Below the pieces are notes generated by a model. That model made no database searches and was not told the DNA's origin. It saw only the letters and a list, made by a program, of their open reading frames with translations. From NCBI RefSeq assembly GCF_012290005.1, contig NZ_JAAXMS010000011.1, positions 104,103 to 168,102 of the forward strand: 64,000 nt of DNA, in the 5' to 3' direction. Shown one piece after another: positions 50,267 through 63,563 of the stretch; the first letter of the stretch is position 1; each line of letters opens with the position of its first letter. The position numbers and the translations under genes were made by a program. This DNA is from Crateriforma spongiae (lineage in GTDB: Bacteria > Planctomycetota > Planctomycetia > Pirellulales > Pirellulaceae).

Positions 50267-52272
50267 CGGACAATAGCGAACAACCAACCGGACAACCGGT
50301 GTCAGGACGATCGGGCGTGTCGAAGAATCAAACTGAAAACGAAGCAACCGACAGGCAAGCGCCGGTGACATCGGCCGCACGACACCCGTTGCTGGCGGCA
50401 CTGGGCGATTCACGCCCGCTGCGAGATTACTCGCACGAGAAGTTGGACGAAGTCGCGGCAGAGATCCGAGACGTTTTGTGCAATCTTTTGGCGACGCGAA
50501 CGGCTCACTTCGCGTCCAACCTGGGCGTGGTCGAACTGTGTTTGGCCCTGCACGCGGAATACGACTTTCCGCGCGATCGTTTGATCTGGGACACCGGGCA
50601 CCAGATTTATCCGCACAAGCTGATCACCGGCCGCTATCACGATTTTGCGTCGATCCGCACCGCCGGCGGCTTGATGGGTTATCCAAACCCGGCCGAAAGC
50701 GATTACGACTTGTTTATGACCGGTCACGCCGGTTCCAGCGTCAGCACGGCGGTGGGTCTGCGTAGCGGCGACTATGTTCAAAACGAACGCGATCGCAAAA
50801 CCGTGGCCGTCATCGGCGACGGTGCATTCCCCAGCGGGATTGTTTTCGAAGCGTTGAACAACGCCGGCGAACTGGGCGACGATCTGACGATCGTGTTGAA
50901 CGACAACAAGATGTCGATTTGTCCTCGCACCGGCGCGATGGCGAAGTACTTGGATCGCTTGCGAGGCAATCCGTTTTACACGGGTTTGAAAAGCGAAGTC
51001 GTTCGCTTGCTGGACCACGTTCCCATGTTCGGTGATCCGGCCGAACGCTTGCTGGCACAAATGAAGGAAGGCGTCAAAGCCGGACTGCTTGGTGGGATGT
51101 TGTTCGAAGAATTGGACATCCGGTACATCGGCCCGATCGACGGTCATGATATCCAGTTGCTGCGCAAGTATTTGCAACTGGTCCGCAACATGTCGGGACC
51201 GGTCTTGTTGCACGTCGTGACGGAGAAAGGTCACGGTTACAAACCGGCGGCCGAAGACCCGGTGTTCTTTCACACACCACCGGCATTCAAAGACACCGAC
51301 GAAGGCCCGGTCACGTTGCCCAGTTCGGGGCTTCCCCCGTACACCAACCACGCCCGCGACGCAATTCTGCGTGCAATGCAAAACGATCATCGCGTGACGG
51401 TGATCACAGCGGCAATGTGCCAAGGCAACAAACTGGAACCCGTTCGCGAACAAGTCCCCGATCGTTTCTTCGATGTCGGAATTTGCGAATCCCACGCGGT
51501 TGCATTTGCGGCGGGGCAGGCAAAAACAGGTCTGCGTCCGATCGTGGACATCTACAGCACGTTCCTGCAGCGCAGCTATGACCAAGTCTTCCAGGAAGTC
51601 GCCCTGCAAGACTTGCCCGTGATTTTCATGATGGACCGCGCCGGTTTAACCGGTCCGGATGGTCCGACGCACCACGGTGTTTACGACATCGGTTACATGC
51701 GTCTGTTCCCCAACATGGTGTTGATGGCGCCAGGCTACGCGGCCGAATTGGAACTGATGCTTCAAAAGGCGTTGGAAATCGATCATCCCTCGGGCATCCG
51801 TTATCCGAAAGCGTCGGCACCGCAACTGGATCGTATTCCGGACGAAATCGTCATCGGGAAAAGCGAAGTCCTTCGCGATGGCGCCGATGGCACAATCGTG
51901 GCGTACGGTGCGATGTTGGAACACGCCTTGGCCGCCGCAGATCTGTTAAGCGGCGAATTGAACGTACGTGTCATCAACGCTCGTTTTGTCAAACCGATCG
52001 ACGAAGCGATGATTGCGGATGTTGTGGGCGGCGACGGATTTGTCATCACGTTGGAGGAAGGCACGACGGTCGGCGGTTTCGGATCCGCGTTCTTGGAATC
52101 GGCCGCTCGCCAGCGTCTGGATACTCGTCGGGTCCGCACGCTTGCGCTACCCGATCAATTCGTCGGACACGGTGATCGTTCCCAATTGCTGGACGAAAGC
52201 CAATTGTCACCGCGAGGCATCGCCGACGTTTGCCGTGAAGAGGCGGGCATCTCCAACTCGGTTTCGACGTGA
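50263..52272 (+). CDS. dxs: 1-deoxy-D-xylulose-5-phosphate synthase
   Basis: This 669-residue TPP enzyme condenses pyruvate and glyceraldehyde 3-phosphate in the first step of the MEP pathway. Motifs are HFASNLGVVELCLALH, WDTGHQIYPHKLITGR, TPP loop GDGAFPSGIVFEALNNAG, ending LNDNKMSI, then DVGICESHAVAFAAG and DRAGLTGPDGPTHHGVYD. Full length for the family. Translation begins at a TTG overlapping the ispA stop by four bases, so synthesis is coupled; the first roughly 45 residues are a polar extension. The next gene, nadK, also overlaps by four bases. Confidence 0.96.
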   Translation: MTDNSEQPTGQPVSGRSGVSKNQTENEATDRQAPVTSAARHPLLAALGDSRPLRDYSHEKLDEVAAEIRDVLCNLLATRTAHFASNLGVVELCLALHAEYDFPRDRLIWDTGHQIYPHKLITGRYHDFASIRTAGGLMGYPNPAESDYDLFMTGHAGSSVSTAVGLRSGDYVQNERDRKTVAVIGDGAFPSGIVFEALNNAGELGDDLTIVLNDNKMSICPRTGAMAKYLDRLRGNPFYTGLKSEVVRLLDHVPMFGDPAERLLAQMKEGVKAGLLGGMLFEELDIRYIGPIDGHDIQLLRKYLQLVRNMSGPVLLHVVTEKGHGYKPAAEDPVFFHTPPAFKDTDEGPVTLPSSGLPPYTNHARDAILRAMQNDHRVTVITAAMCQGNKLEPVREQVPDRFFDVGICESHAVAFAAGQAKTGLRPIVDIYSTFLQRSYDQVFQEVALQDLPVIFMMDRAGLTGPDGPTHHGVYDIGYMRLFPNMVLMAPGYAAELELMLQKALEIDHPSGIRYPKASAPQLDRIPDEIVIGKSEVLRDGADGTIVAYGAMLEHALAAADLLSGELNVRVINARFVKPIDEAMIADVVGGDGFVITLEEGTTVGGFGSAFLESAARQRLDTRRVRTLALPDQFVGHGDRSQLLDESQLSPRGIADVCREEAGISNSVST

Positions 52273-53156
52273 GCGCGGCGATGTCCACCGACGCTTGGCT
52301 GGACCGAATGCGAAGCCGTCCGGAAGTTGCCATTCTTGGCGCGCCGGATCGGGATTTGGTTCGCAAGGAATTGGAACGGATTCGGCCGGCGATCGCCGAA
52401 CGTGCCGACATCGTGGTGGAGGACCTGGAGTTCGCGTATGACTTCGCGGACAAAGACCACGATTTGGTGATCGTTCTGGGCGGCGATGGTTCGATTTTGC
52501 AGTCCGCGCGTCAGATGGGCACCAATCAAATTCCCGTGCTGGGCATCAACTGTGGTCGCTTGGGTTTTCTGGCCGCGTTGTCGCCCGATGACTTCCTGGA
52601 TACCTGGCCGCAGGTTTGTTGCGGCGGGTTCGAAGTCGTCGAACACTTGATGCTACAGATCACGCTGTTTCGTGGCGGCCAAGTCGCGGCGCAGCAACTG
52701 GCGTTGAACGAAGGAGCGATCTTGGGCGGCCCGCCCTATCGAATTTTGGATATCGATTTTTGGGCCGACGGTCATTTGGCAACGCGTTACCGCTGTGATG
52801 GATTGATCGTGGCGACACCAGTCGGATCGACGGCCCACAATCTGTCCGCCGGCGGTCCGATTCTGCGCCGCCACTTGCAGGCGATGGTGGTCAGCCCGAT
52901 CAGCCCACATACATTGACGTACCGTCCGTTGGTGGAAACCGCCGATACGGTGATGGAATTTTCCGTCACCGACCCGACCGAATCCACCTCCATCGTCGTG
53001 GACGGTCGGCCGATGGACCGGCTGTATCCCGGCGACCGTGTCCGGATCTGTCGCGCGGATGTCAGTTTCCGCATGCTGTCGGTCCCCGGTCAAAACGACC
53101 ATCGCACGCTGCGCGACAAACTGGGGTGGGGCGGCAGCGTGAATCCGGATCGTTAG
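52269..53156 (+). CDS. nadK: NAD kinase
   Basis: This 295-residue kinase makes NADP from NAD. GGDGSILQSARQ is the conserved GGDG loop, NCGRLGFLA the NE/D-type block, and LIVATPVGSTAHNLSAGGPI the substrate motif. The GTG start overlaps the dxs stop (GTGA), and the protein begins MSAAMSTDAWLDRMRS. It ends the xseB-ispA-dxs-nadK run; linkage to the NADPH-consuming MEP pathway is sensible. Confidence 0.93.
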   Translation: MSAAMSTDAWLDRMRSRPEVAILGAPDRDLVRKELERIRPAIAERADIVVEDLEFAYDFADKDHDLVIVLGGDGSILQSARQMGTNQIPVLGINCGRLGFLAALSPDDFLDTWPQVCCGGFEVVEHLMLQITLFRGGQVAAQQLALNEGAILGGPPYRILDIDFWADGHLATRYRCDGLIVATPVGSTAHNLSAGGPILRRHLQAMVVSPISPHTLTYRPLVETADTVMEFSVTDPTESTSIVVDGRPMDRLYPGDRVRICRADVSFRMLSVPGQNDHRTLRDKLGWGGSVNPDR

Positions 53157-53219
53157 CCATTGGCACCAGGACGAAGCACGGTGACATGTGTGAAAACCAG
53201 TCACCAGGTGCGTTTACAC

Positions 53220-54608
53220 CTACTTCGTTTTCGGTGCCCACCACTGGTCCATCGATTTGCTGAGACTTTCGACCACATCCGGGCGCTCTGCAGCCAAGTC
53301 GTGGTTTTCATGCGGGTCGTCGGCCAAGTCATACAACTGCAGTGATTGGTCGTCCATCGATTCCGACGGATCGATCAGCTTCATCGAATCGCGGATGGTC
53401 CAGCGGTACTGCAGACTGGCTGCCGGGTCGGTTTGCGATCGAATGTCGTGGTCAAAGATTTCGCCGAACAATTGGTTTCTTCCGCTGATCGCCGCGGCAT
53501 CCAAAAGGTTGATACCGGGCAGTTCAGCAGGGATGTCTTGTCCGGCCGCCGCCAACACGGTCGGGACCAAATCGATGGAACTGGCCATCCGGTCGCTTTC
53601 CATTTTGGGTTCGACGTGTCCCGGCCAACGGACCATGATCGGTGTGCGAATGCCGCCTTCGTTAGGGCTGCGTTTGCTGCGTGGCGCGTACCGGCTGGCG
53701 TCGCTTCGATTGATCCAACCGTTGTCACAGACATACAGAACAATCGTGTCATCGCTCAGCCCGCGTTGTTGAAGACTGTCCAGCACCGCACCACAGCTTT
53801 CGTCAAACCATTCGCACATCGCCCAATACTTGGCGATCGGCAATGACGGCGCGACGGGTTCGTACTTGTCCAACAGACGCTGGGGCGGCGTGTGGGGTGT
53901 GTGCGGCAAAAACGGCGCGTACCAGACGAAGAACGGTGCCTGATCATTGACACACTGGTCTAGGAATTCATCGATTTCCGCGATGCCTTGGCGGCCGATC
54001 TTCAAGCCCTTGTCGCCATGGCGTCCGTCGCGTGACATGTCACCGATCGTCATGCCGGCGTCAAATCCGCCTCGGCGAAAGTTACCTTCCCACCACTTTC
54101 CCGTTTGCAACGACCGATATCCCAGCGGTGCCAAGCGATCGGGCAGGGTGGTCATCGCATCGATGTGCCGCAAGTAATCGATCCGCGATTGCAAATAAGG
54201 TTGGGCCGTGTGGGGCGGACGGCGTTGCCCCTGGTCCATGCCCGCCCAAGGCGGATCGTTGCCGACGATGCCGTGTTGGTGGGGGTACAGCCCGCTGATC
54301 ATCGTCGCCAGGGACGGGCGACACAGACTGGTGGGGACATATCCGCGTGTGAACGTCAACGACTGGGCAGCTAGTTCGTCCAACCGCGGCGTTTGGATGT
54401 GCTCATGCCCCATGAATCCGTAATCGGTCCAGGCCTGGTCGTCGCTGATGATCATCACCACGTTGGGACGGTCCGATCCGCCAGATGCCCCCGATCCAGA
54501 TCCCGCAGAATCCTCAGCCTCCGCACGACCGGCCCAGCCATCGCTCAGGACGAACATTGCGATCAGAACAAACAAGATGCGAAAATGACGGAGATGCATG
54601 CTTTTCAT
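53220..54608 (-). CDS. Secreted sulfatase with altered CxPSL active-site motif
   Basis: This 462-residue sulfatase-fold protein has a signal peptide (about residues 9-31, cleaved near AEA-ED). Alkaline-phosphatase-superfamily metal ligands are in VVMIISDDQAWTDYG and YVCDNGWI. The formylglycine site reads SLCRPSLATMISGLYPHQHG: Cys96 is present, but the arginine of CxPxR is replaced by leucine (CRPSL). HAPFLPHTPHTPP-like spacing (PFLPHTPHTPPQRLL) provides the histidines of the active site. It ends DQWWAPKTK. Whether FGE still modifies Cys96 is uncertain. Divergent from the PIN/TRAM gene. Confidence 0.9.
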   Translation of the reverse strand: MKSMHLRHFRILFVLIAMFVLSDGWAGRAEAEDSAGSGSGASGGSDRPNVVMIISDDQAWTDYGFMGHEHIQTPRLDELAAQSLTFTRGYVPTSLCRPSLATMISGLYPHQHGIVGNDPPWAGMDQGQRRPPHTAQPYLQSRIDYLRHIDAMTTLPDRLAPLGYRSLQTGKWWEGNFRRGGFDAGMTIGDMSRDGRHGDKGLKIGRQGIAEIDEFLDQCVNDQAPFFVWYAPFLPHTPHTPPQRLLDKYEPVAPSLPIAKYWAMCEWFDESCGAVLDSLQQRGLSDDTIVLYVCDNGWINRSDASRYAPRSKRSPNEGGIRTPIMVRWPGHVEPKMESDRMASSIDLVPTVLAAAGQDIPAELPGINLLDAAAISGRNQLFGEIFDHDIRSQTDPAASLQYRWTIRDSMKLIDPSESMDDQSLQLYDLADDPHENHDLAAERPDVVESLSKSMDQWWAPKTK

Positions 54609-54820
54609 GTCAGAGCGAACCGTTTGGCAGTTTTTTCAGTGGGCTGGACAAACCAATCCTGCTGGTTTGCGATAGTGTGGAAGGCGATCCGATCATCGGT
54701 CGCGGTTTTGGGCCGCGAACGTCGAAGTCGTGTGACAACACGCCGGCAGGCTTCGTTTTGATCACCACCGCCCGAGTCACCCGACCAGCTTAACCGTTTC
54801 GAATCCACCACGTATCGTCG

Positions 54821-55843
54821 ATGGCACTGATTGTACTTCGCTGTCTGTTCATCGCTTGTGCCGGCGGCGTGTCCGCAGCGGTCATCGATGCGACAGTGCC
54901 GACCGGGGCGCCATCGTGGGTTCCCTACGCTTTGTTCACCACGGTCATGGCGGGGGCGTCGGCCGTCGTTTTGGGCGACATCTATATCCCTAAAAAGCGC
55001 ATCGACACGATCACGGCGATCTATTTCGGCGTGTTGGTCGGCGTCTTGTTGACGTTCATCCTGTGGATCGCCATGGCGCCCATGCTGGAACAGATGGTCA
55101 ACGGCCGCGCGTTCCAGCTGGTCGTTGGCTTGGTCCTGGTCTATGTGTGTACCAGTCTGTTGTTGCAGACCAAGGACGACTTTCGCTTTCTGATCCCGTA
55201 TGTCGAATTTGTGCGCGAAGTCAAAGGCTTCAAGCCGCTGATCTTGGACACCAGCGTGGTCATTGACGGGCGGATCGCCGACTTGGTGGCCACCGGGATC
55301 TTTGACAACCAGTTGATCATGCCTCGATTCGCGTTGACCGAATTGCAGGCGATCGCCGACAGCAGTGACAAGCTTCGTCGCACCCGCGGCCGGCGCGGTC
55401 TGGATGTGCTGAATCGTTTGCGGGCCGATGAAACGGTCGATCTACAAATCTTTGATCGCGAACTGCCCGAGTTTGCCGGCCAGTCGGTGGACTTGAAACT
55501 GGTGCTGTTGGCCAAACACTTGGAAGGCAAAGTTGTCACGGGCGATTTCAACCTGAACAAGGTCGCCAAGCTGCAAGGCGTTCCGGTGATCAACCTGAAC
55601 GAAATCAGCAATTCACTACGCCCGGTTTATCTTCCCGACGAAGTGTTTCGGATCCGCGTCATCAAGCCCGGCGAGGGCCCCGAACAGGGGATCGGTTACC
55701 TGGACGATGGCACCATGGTCGTCATCGAGGGTGGACGCAAACGGATCGGCCAAGAATTGCAGGTTCGTGTGACCAGCACCCTGCAAACCAACGCCGGAAA
55801 GATGATCTTCACCCGCTATGACGGCGACGCCAACCGCGGCTGA
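54821..55843 (+). CDS. Membrane PIN/TRAM domain protein (YacL-like)
   Basis: This 340-residue protein has four N-terminal transmembrane helices (to about residue 120). A PIN nuclease domain follows (ILDTSVVIDGRIADLVATG, with acidic residues continuing in LTELQAIAD and VVTGDFNLNKVA), and then a TRAM-like RNA-binding tail (GEGPEQGIGYLDDGTMVVIE). This is the layout of Bacillus YacL, a conserved putative membrane-bound RNase. The start ATG at 54821 leads directly into the first helix. It stands 182 bases before the bifunctional-nuclease family gene. Confidence 0.93.
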   Translation: MALIVLRCLFIACAGGVSAAVIDATVPTGAPSWVPYALFTTVMAGASAVVLGDIYIPKKRIDTITAIYFGVLVGVLLTFILWIAMAPMLEQMVNGRAFQLVVGLVLVYVCTSLLLQTKDDFRFLIPYVEFVREVKGFKPLILDTSVVIDGRIADLVATGIFDNQLIMPRFALTELQAIADSSDKLRRTRGRRGLDVLNRLRADETVDLQIFDRELPEFAGQSVDLKLVLLAKHLEGKVVTGDFNLNKVAKLQGVPVINLNEISNSLRPVYLPDEVFRIRVIKPGEGPEQGIGYLDDGTMVVIEGGRKRIGQELQVRVTSTLQTNAGKMIFTRYDGDANRG

Positions 55844-56025
55844 TCATCCGCCACCGATGGCTGGCGCGATCGGAGACCGGCCGAATGTGAAGATTCATCG
55901 CTCGCCGGGCCCCGGTCCATCGACCAAACCTCACCCGCCGACGCCACCGCACGCTACGACGCACCACAGAATGCTACAATGCAGTTGCGTCATGATTCGA
56001 ATCGTTTCAGGGAAGCCGAACGCCT

Positions 56026-56442
56026 ATGCCCGTCGAAATGCAGCTCGCTCGGATCATCATTTCCGAGCTGACCGACAACCAAGTCATCTATCTGAAGGAA
56101 GTCAACGGCGAACGTGAGTTCCCGATTCTGATCGGTATCTTCGAAGCCACCAATATCGATCGCCGCGTTAAAGAAGACTATCAACCGCCGCGTCCGTTGA
56201 CACACGATCTGATCGTCCGCATCGCCGAAGCGTTGGATGCAACGGTCGAAAGCGTGATCATCAGCGACCTGAACGATCACACCTATTTTGCCCAATTGCG
56301 ATTGATCCGCAGCGACGGCGAAACCATCGATATTGATTCTCGCCCCAGCGACGCGATTGCGGTGGCCGTGACGTTCGACCCGCCGCTGCCCATTTATGTC
56401 AGCGAAACGGTTTTGGAAGAAGCCACATCAACGACCTCGTGA
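56026..56442 (+). CDS. Bifunctional nuclease family (DUF151/BFN) protein
   Basis: This 138-residue protein matches the BFN domain across its full length: LARIIISELTDNQVIYLKE, FPILIGIFEATNID, RPLTHDLIVRIAEALDATVE, SRPSDAIAVAV. Members from plants show nuclease activity; bacterial roles are poorly known. Its stop overlaps the GDSL hydrolase start (GTGA). Confidence 0.92.
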   Translation: MPVEMQLARIIISELTDNQVIYLKEVNGEREFPILIGIFEATNIDRRVKEDYQPPRPLTHDLIVRIAEALDATVESVIISDLNDHTYFAQLRLIRSDGETIDIDSRPSDAIAVAVTFDPPLPIYVSETVLEEATSTTS

Positions 56443-57473
56443 ACTGCGTCGCCATGACACGTTTGCCGTCACGCCAGATCCGTCGCTCCGTTTGGATCAC
56501 CCCTGCGATCGCCGGATGGTTGATCGCTTTGGCAACGGCGGTTTCGCCGTGCTTGGCACAAACGTCGACGGTCACAAAGGATGACCAGCCCACCACATCG
56601 ATGTGGCAGATGGTGCGTGACGCTGACCGAATCGTCTTCCTCGGTGACAGCATCACCTTTGACGGTCGCTATGTGGCGGCCATCCAGCAATGGCTGCGCA
56701 ACCAGCGCCCCGATGCGCCGCCAGTCGTGATCAACATGGGTTTGCCCAGTGAAACCGTTTCCGGCTTAAGCGAAGATGGTCACGCCGGCGGTCGATTCCC
56801 AAGACCGGATCTGCATTCACGATTGGATGACGTGCTGCGGGTCAGCCGTCCTGATTTGATCATTGCCTGCTACGGCATCAACTGTGGGATTTACCAACCG
56901 CTCAGCGACGAACGTTTTGCCGCGTTCCGCAGCGGCATTCAGCGTTTGCATGATGCTGCGGTCCAGCGTGACATTGCCATCATCCACGTGACACCGCCGT
57001 CGTTTGACGCCACACGGTTTCGACAACAAATCGACGGGGATTACCCGGCGGTGATGCGTGCCTATGCGGACTGGTTACTGTCGATGCGTTCCAGCGGATA
57101 CGCCGTGATCGACTTGCACGGCCCAATGACCGATGCGTTACACAATCAAACGTCGGCTGCCTTGTCGGCGGAGCCTTTGCAACCCGACGGAGTGCATCCC
57201 AGTGATCGCGGTCACGCGGTGATGGCAACGATCATCATCAACGAGCTAGGGCAATCTCGGTCGTCCAAAGATGCCGCGAATGCTTCTGAGTTTGAACCGG
57301 TGGCGGCGCCCGAATACGTCAAAGCGATGCGCATATTACGTGACGCTTTCGTAACGGCCGCGGGCCATCAACGTCCCGGAATACCGCAAGGCTTGCCGAT
57401 CGACGAAGCGGTCCGAGCAGCCGACCGAATCTTTGACCAGATCGAATCGAAACAACAGCCGACTCGACCCTAA
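56439..57473 (+). CDS. Secreted SGNH/GDSL hydrolase
   Basis: A 344-residue protein with a signal peptide (about residues 18-41, cleaved near CLAQ) and an SGNH fold. Block I is VFLGDSITFDG (Ser), the glycine is in NMGLPSE, block III is CYGINCGIY (Asn), and block V is QPDGVHPSDRGH (Asp and His). The family hydrolyses esters on lipids or carbohydrates, such as acetyl groups on polysaccharides. The GTG at 56439 overlaps the preceding stop; ATG 56454 is an alternative. The C-terminal part after the fold is a short helical tail. Confidence 0.9.
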   Translation: MNCVAMTRLPSRQIRRSVWITPAIAGWLIALATAVSPCLAQTSTVTKDDQPTTSMWQMVRDADRIVFLGDSITFDGRYVAAIQQWLRNQRPDAPPVVINMGLPSETVSGLSEDGHAGGRFPRPDLHSRLDDVLRVSRPDLIIACYGINCGIYQPLSDERFAAFRSGIQRLHDAAVQRDIAIIHVTPPSFDATRFRQQIDGDYPAVMRAYADWLLSMRSSGYAVIDLHGPMTDALHNQTSAALSAEPLQPDGVHPSDRGHAVMATIIINELGQSRSSKDAANASEFEPVAAPEYVKAMRILRDAFVTAAGHQRPGIPQGLPIDEAVRAADRIFDQIESKQQPTRP

Positions 57474-57510
57474 GCCGGACCAAACGCAGCCACGTTCCGG
57501 CATCCACTTG

Positions 57511-58773
57511 CTAGATTTCTTCGTCCACAAAAATGATGTGGCGGAAATAGTGTTGCGATTCAAAACTGGCCCCCAAAGCACCGATCAACAAAGCCAGCGA
57601 AGCGCTGAACGCCGCCATCTGAGGTCGATGGATCCACGAAAGATCTTTGGTCGTTTCGATCGTTGAAGATGCCCAAGAGGCAATCAGGCCCGAGGGGAAA
57701 AGCAGTTGTGACAACACGGCACCGACCAAAAACAGCGTCAGCCAAGTCACCGTCATTCCCAACAAGACGATGGCGATCGCCAGCACGCTGGTGACCACCG
57801 TCTGCTCGCTTCGTCGTTTGCGTCGGCGAACCAACAATTGCTGTCGCGTCACCACAAAGATCGTGGTGGTCAAAACGGTCAACGCGACCAAACCCAAGAT
57901 TCGCGGTGCACCTTGGGCCAATGCCAAGTCCCAGGATTCCGCGGTCATGAACAAAATCGCCAGCGCCGAAAACGAGGCGATCGTCAGCCGGCTTAAACGT
58001 TTGGGAAACTCCCACGGGCGAGCCGCCCAGATCGATCGATAAATCTGGGCGCGGTTGATCCATGCGGCACGAATGGCAAACGCCGGTGAACTCAATTGTT
58101 TACCGGCCCCTTCTTCCAAACGCTGGTCGGCGATCGATTCCAAGACTTCCCGCTGTCGCTCCACATCCTCCGGTTGCAACGCCGCCATCAAATCCAACGC
58201 CTGTGCATCGGGCGGGTGATACAGCAAATCGTTTGGGTGATCGCTTTTGGGCAATCCGGTCAAGTGCCCGATCGCGTGCAGCATCAAACGACTCAGGCGT
58301 CTGGCGATTCGCTCGATCCGTTCGACGTGATCAACATCAACGCCCAAGGCTTGCGGATCGATCAGTGACAACGAAATCACCGCAGCGTCCATGGATCGAC
58401 TCAATGCCGCAAAGCAATACGGCGAATAGATCCCTTCCAATTCCGCAGAAGTCAGCACAAACGCGAAGTCCCAGTGCCGCGCGTCGCGTTCTTCCAGCGC
58501 CCGCTGCAACAACAAGGCCGGCTCAATCGATGTCGAATCACTCGTCGCACCGGCCGAAAGCTCCGGGCGTCGTATTTCGAAAAAATTGAATTCAAAACCG
58601 GGGAACATCTCCGTCAAACGAGCGTCCGCCTGTTCGACCGCCAGCTTGGCCGCGCGCGAATCGACAAAATCCAACGGGCCGGCAACGATCACACCGATCT
58701 CGATCAAATCCATCGACGCCTCCGACTCCACGGGCGTCTCCGGCGGGTCTGACAGGATCTCGGTGGAACTCAA
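57511..58773 (-). CDS. Membrane protein with degenerate zincin-like domain
   Basis: This 420-residue protein has a soluble N-terminal half and a C-terminal half of about four to five transmembrane helices (from about residue 255). The N-terminal half contains LMLHAIGHLTGLPKSDH: His166 and His170 in HxxxH, Gly173 and His179. This recalls the metzincin/archaemetzincin HExxHxxGxxH motif, but the catalytic Glu is Ala167 and the third His is three residues later than usual. It ends YFRHIIFVDEEI. I recognise no named family. It may bind metal without protease activity, or the motif may be chance. Convergent with the GDSL hydrolase gene. Confidence 0.7.
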   Translation of the reverse strand: MSSTEILSDPPETPVESEASMDLIEIGVIVAGPLDFVDSRAAKLAVEQADARLTEMFPGFEFNFFEIRRPELSAGATSDSTSIEPALLLQRALEERDARHWDFAFVLTSAELEGIYSPYCFAALSRSMDAAVISLSLIDPQALGVDVDHVERIERIARRLSRLMLHAIGHLTGLPKSDHPNDLLYHPPDAQALDLMAALQPEDVERQREVLESIADQRLEEGAGKQLSSPAFAIRAAWINRAQIYRSIWAARPWEFPKRLSRLTIASFSALAILFMTAESWDLALAQGAPRILGLVALTVLTTTIFVVTRQQLLVRRRKRRSEQTVVTSVLAIAIVLLGMTVTWLTLFLVGAVLSQLLFPSGLIASWASSTIETTKDLSWIHRPQMAAFSASLALLIGALGASFESQHYFRHIIFVDEEI

Positions 58774-58922
58774 AACGGCAAACTCCGTTCGGATGAATCG
58801 CGGCGCATCAATTGCCCGGCGTGTATGACGTCAACGTAAACTGGCTGCAGTGCACCTAGGATGCCAGAATCTGATTTTTCAGTGAAGACGACTGTTCAAC
58901 GACGGGCGATCGCCGAAGCGGC

Positions 58923-59219
58923 TCAGGATCCTGGCCGCTGGTCCTGCAGCCAACGCCGCATGTCCTCATGAATCTGCGACGGCGAACGATCGTCGGACAA
59001 CGGCGGCGAAGAGGCAATCGACAATTCCTTGGCGAGCATGCGTAATGCCATCGCATGCAGTTGCTTCAACAGATAATCCCGTTCGGCGATCGCTTGTCGC
59101 AAGTCGGCCTTGGTCGCGCGCGACTCCGGTGGATCGGGGGCGCCTTCGACCAAGAATCGCTCGATCCAATCGCGATCGGGATCCATAGCACGATGACACC
59201 GTCGGCAATACTCGACCAT
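58923..59219 (-). CDS. Small hypothetical protein with CxxC
   Basis: A 98-residue frame starting MVEYCRRCHRAMDPDRDWIE (a CxxC pair that could bind zinc), then RATKADLRQAIAERDYLLKQ, a helical segment, and a polar tail SPSQIHEDMRRWLQDQRPG. It reads like a protein in amphipathic pattern but matches no family I know. It lies upstream of the degenerate-zincin gene in the same direction (about 150 bases), possibly cotranscribed. Confidence 0.5.
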   Translation of the reverse strand: MVEYCRRCHRAMDPDRDWIERFLVEGAPDPPESRATKADLRQAIAERDYLLKQLHAMALRMLAKELSIASSPPLSDDRSPSQIHEDMRRWLQDQRPGS

Positions 59220-62923
<3,704 letters not shown>

Positions 62924-63001
62924 CCTCACGCCATTCTCCGCAACCCATCCACAGCCCTGCTGCGTTTGAGCGACCAAGCGTAGATGGCGCGAACTTCGGC
63001 G

Positions 63002-63481
63002 CTAAGCTGCCGTGGCGCAACGTTTTCGGTCCGGATCACAGGGCTTTTGCATGAGCTTGTATTGTTTGGCGCGACGTTTCAATTCAATGGCTCCCTGACG
63101 CCCCGGTCGGTTTCCCGCACGAAGTTCTGTTAGTGTTTCGAGCAGGTGTTCTCCTTGCTTTTGGAAACGGCCGGCACCTAATCTTAGCGACGCGGCGAAC
63201 TCATCCTGTGCTTGCATTGTACCGGTGAAGCTTAACCGCGTCGGCGAAAGGTCGAACTTCAATGTGGACACTATCATCGCCGCCCAGATCGGGGTGCCGC
63301 CAATCAAGTGCCAGGGAACTTCTTTGCGAACCATCGCAGGACTTTCGCAACGCAAGTGCTCCATCCTCATCGGTGTCTTCAAACTTCGGATGTGAAGTTC
63401 CACCGACCAGCGGCGACCATAGATCAGTAGGTCACGCTGTGCGTGACGGAGTCTACGTCGCCTAGCGCGGCCCGCGGTCAA
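63002..63481 (-). pseudogene. IS4-family transposase remnant (C-terminal part)
   Basis: The minus frame contains YGRRWSVELHIRSLKTPMRM followed by EHLRCESPAMVRKEVPWHLI, the YREK block (Tyr, Arg, Glu, Lys) around the third catalytic acid of IS4 DDE transposases, then a helical C-terminus. The N-terminal two-thirds with the two aspartates is absent. The first codons (ARRRRLRHAQRDLLIY) come from a REP-like palindrome, so the frame is a mosaic. A second copy of the block lies just upstream on the same strand (63489-63586). Confidence 0.75.
63427..63447 (+). repeat. REP-like palindromic unit, copy 1
   Basis: GTAG followed by GTCACGCTGTGCGTGAC, a 7-bp stem with a three-base loop. The 5' GTAG next to a short palindrome is the layout of REP sequences handled by RAYT (TnpA-REP) proteins. 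Confidence 0.7.
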
Positions 63482-63542
63482 AATTCCTGTGTCTTCAAAC
63501 TTCGGATGTGAACTTCCATCAACCAGCGGCGACCATAGAACA

Positions 63543-63563
63543 GTAGGTCACGCTGTGCGTGAC
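63543..63563 (+). repeat. REP-like palindromic unit, copy 2
   Basis: Identical to copy 1: GTAG plus GTCACGCTGTGCGTGAC. It lies in the second tandem unit and faces copy 3. Confidence 0.7.
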
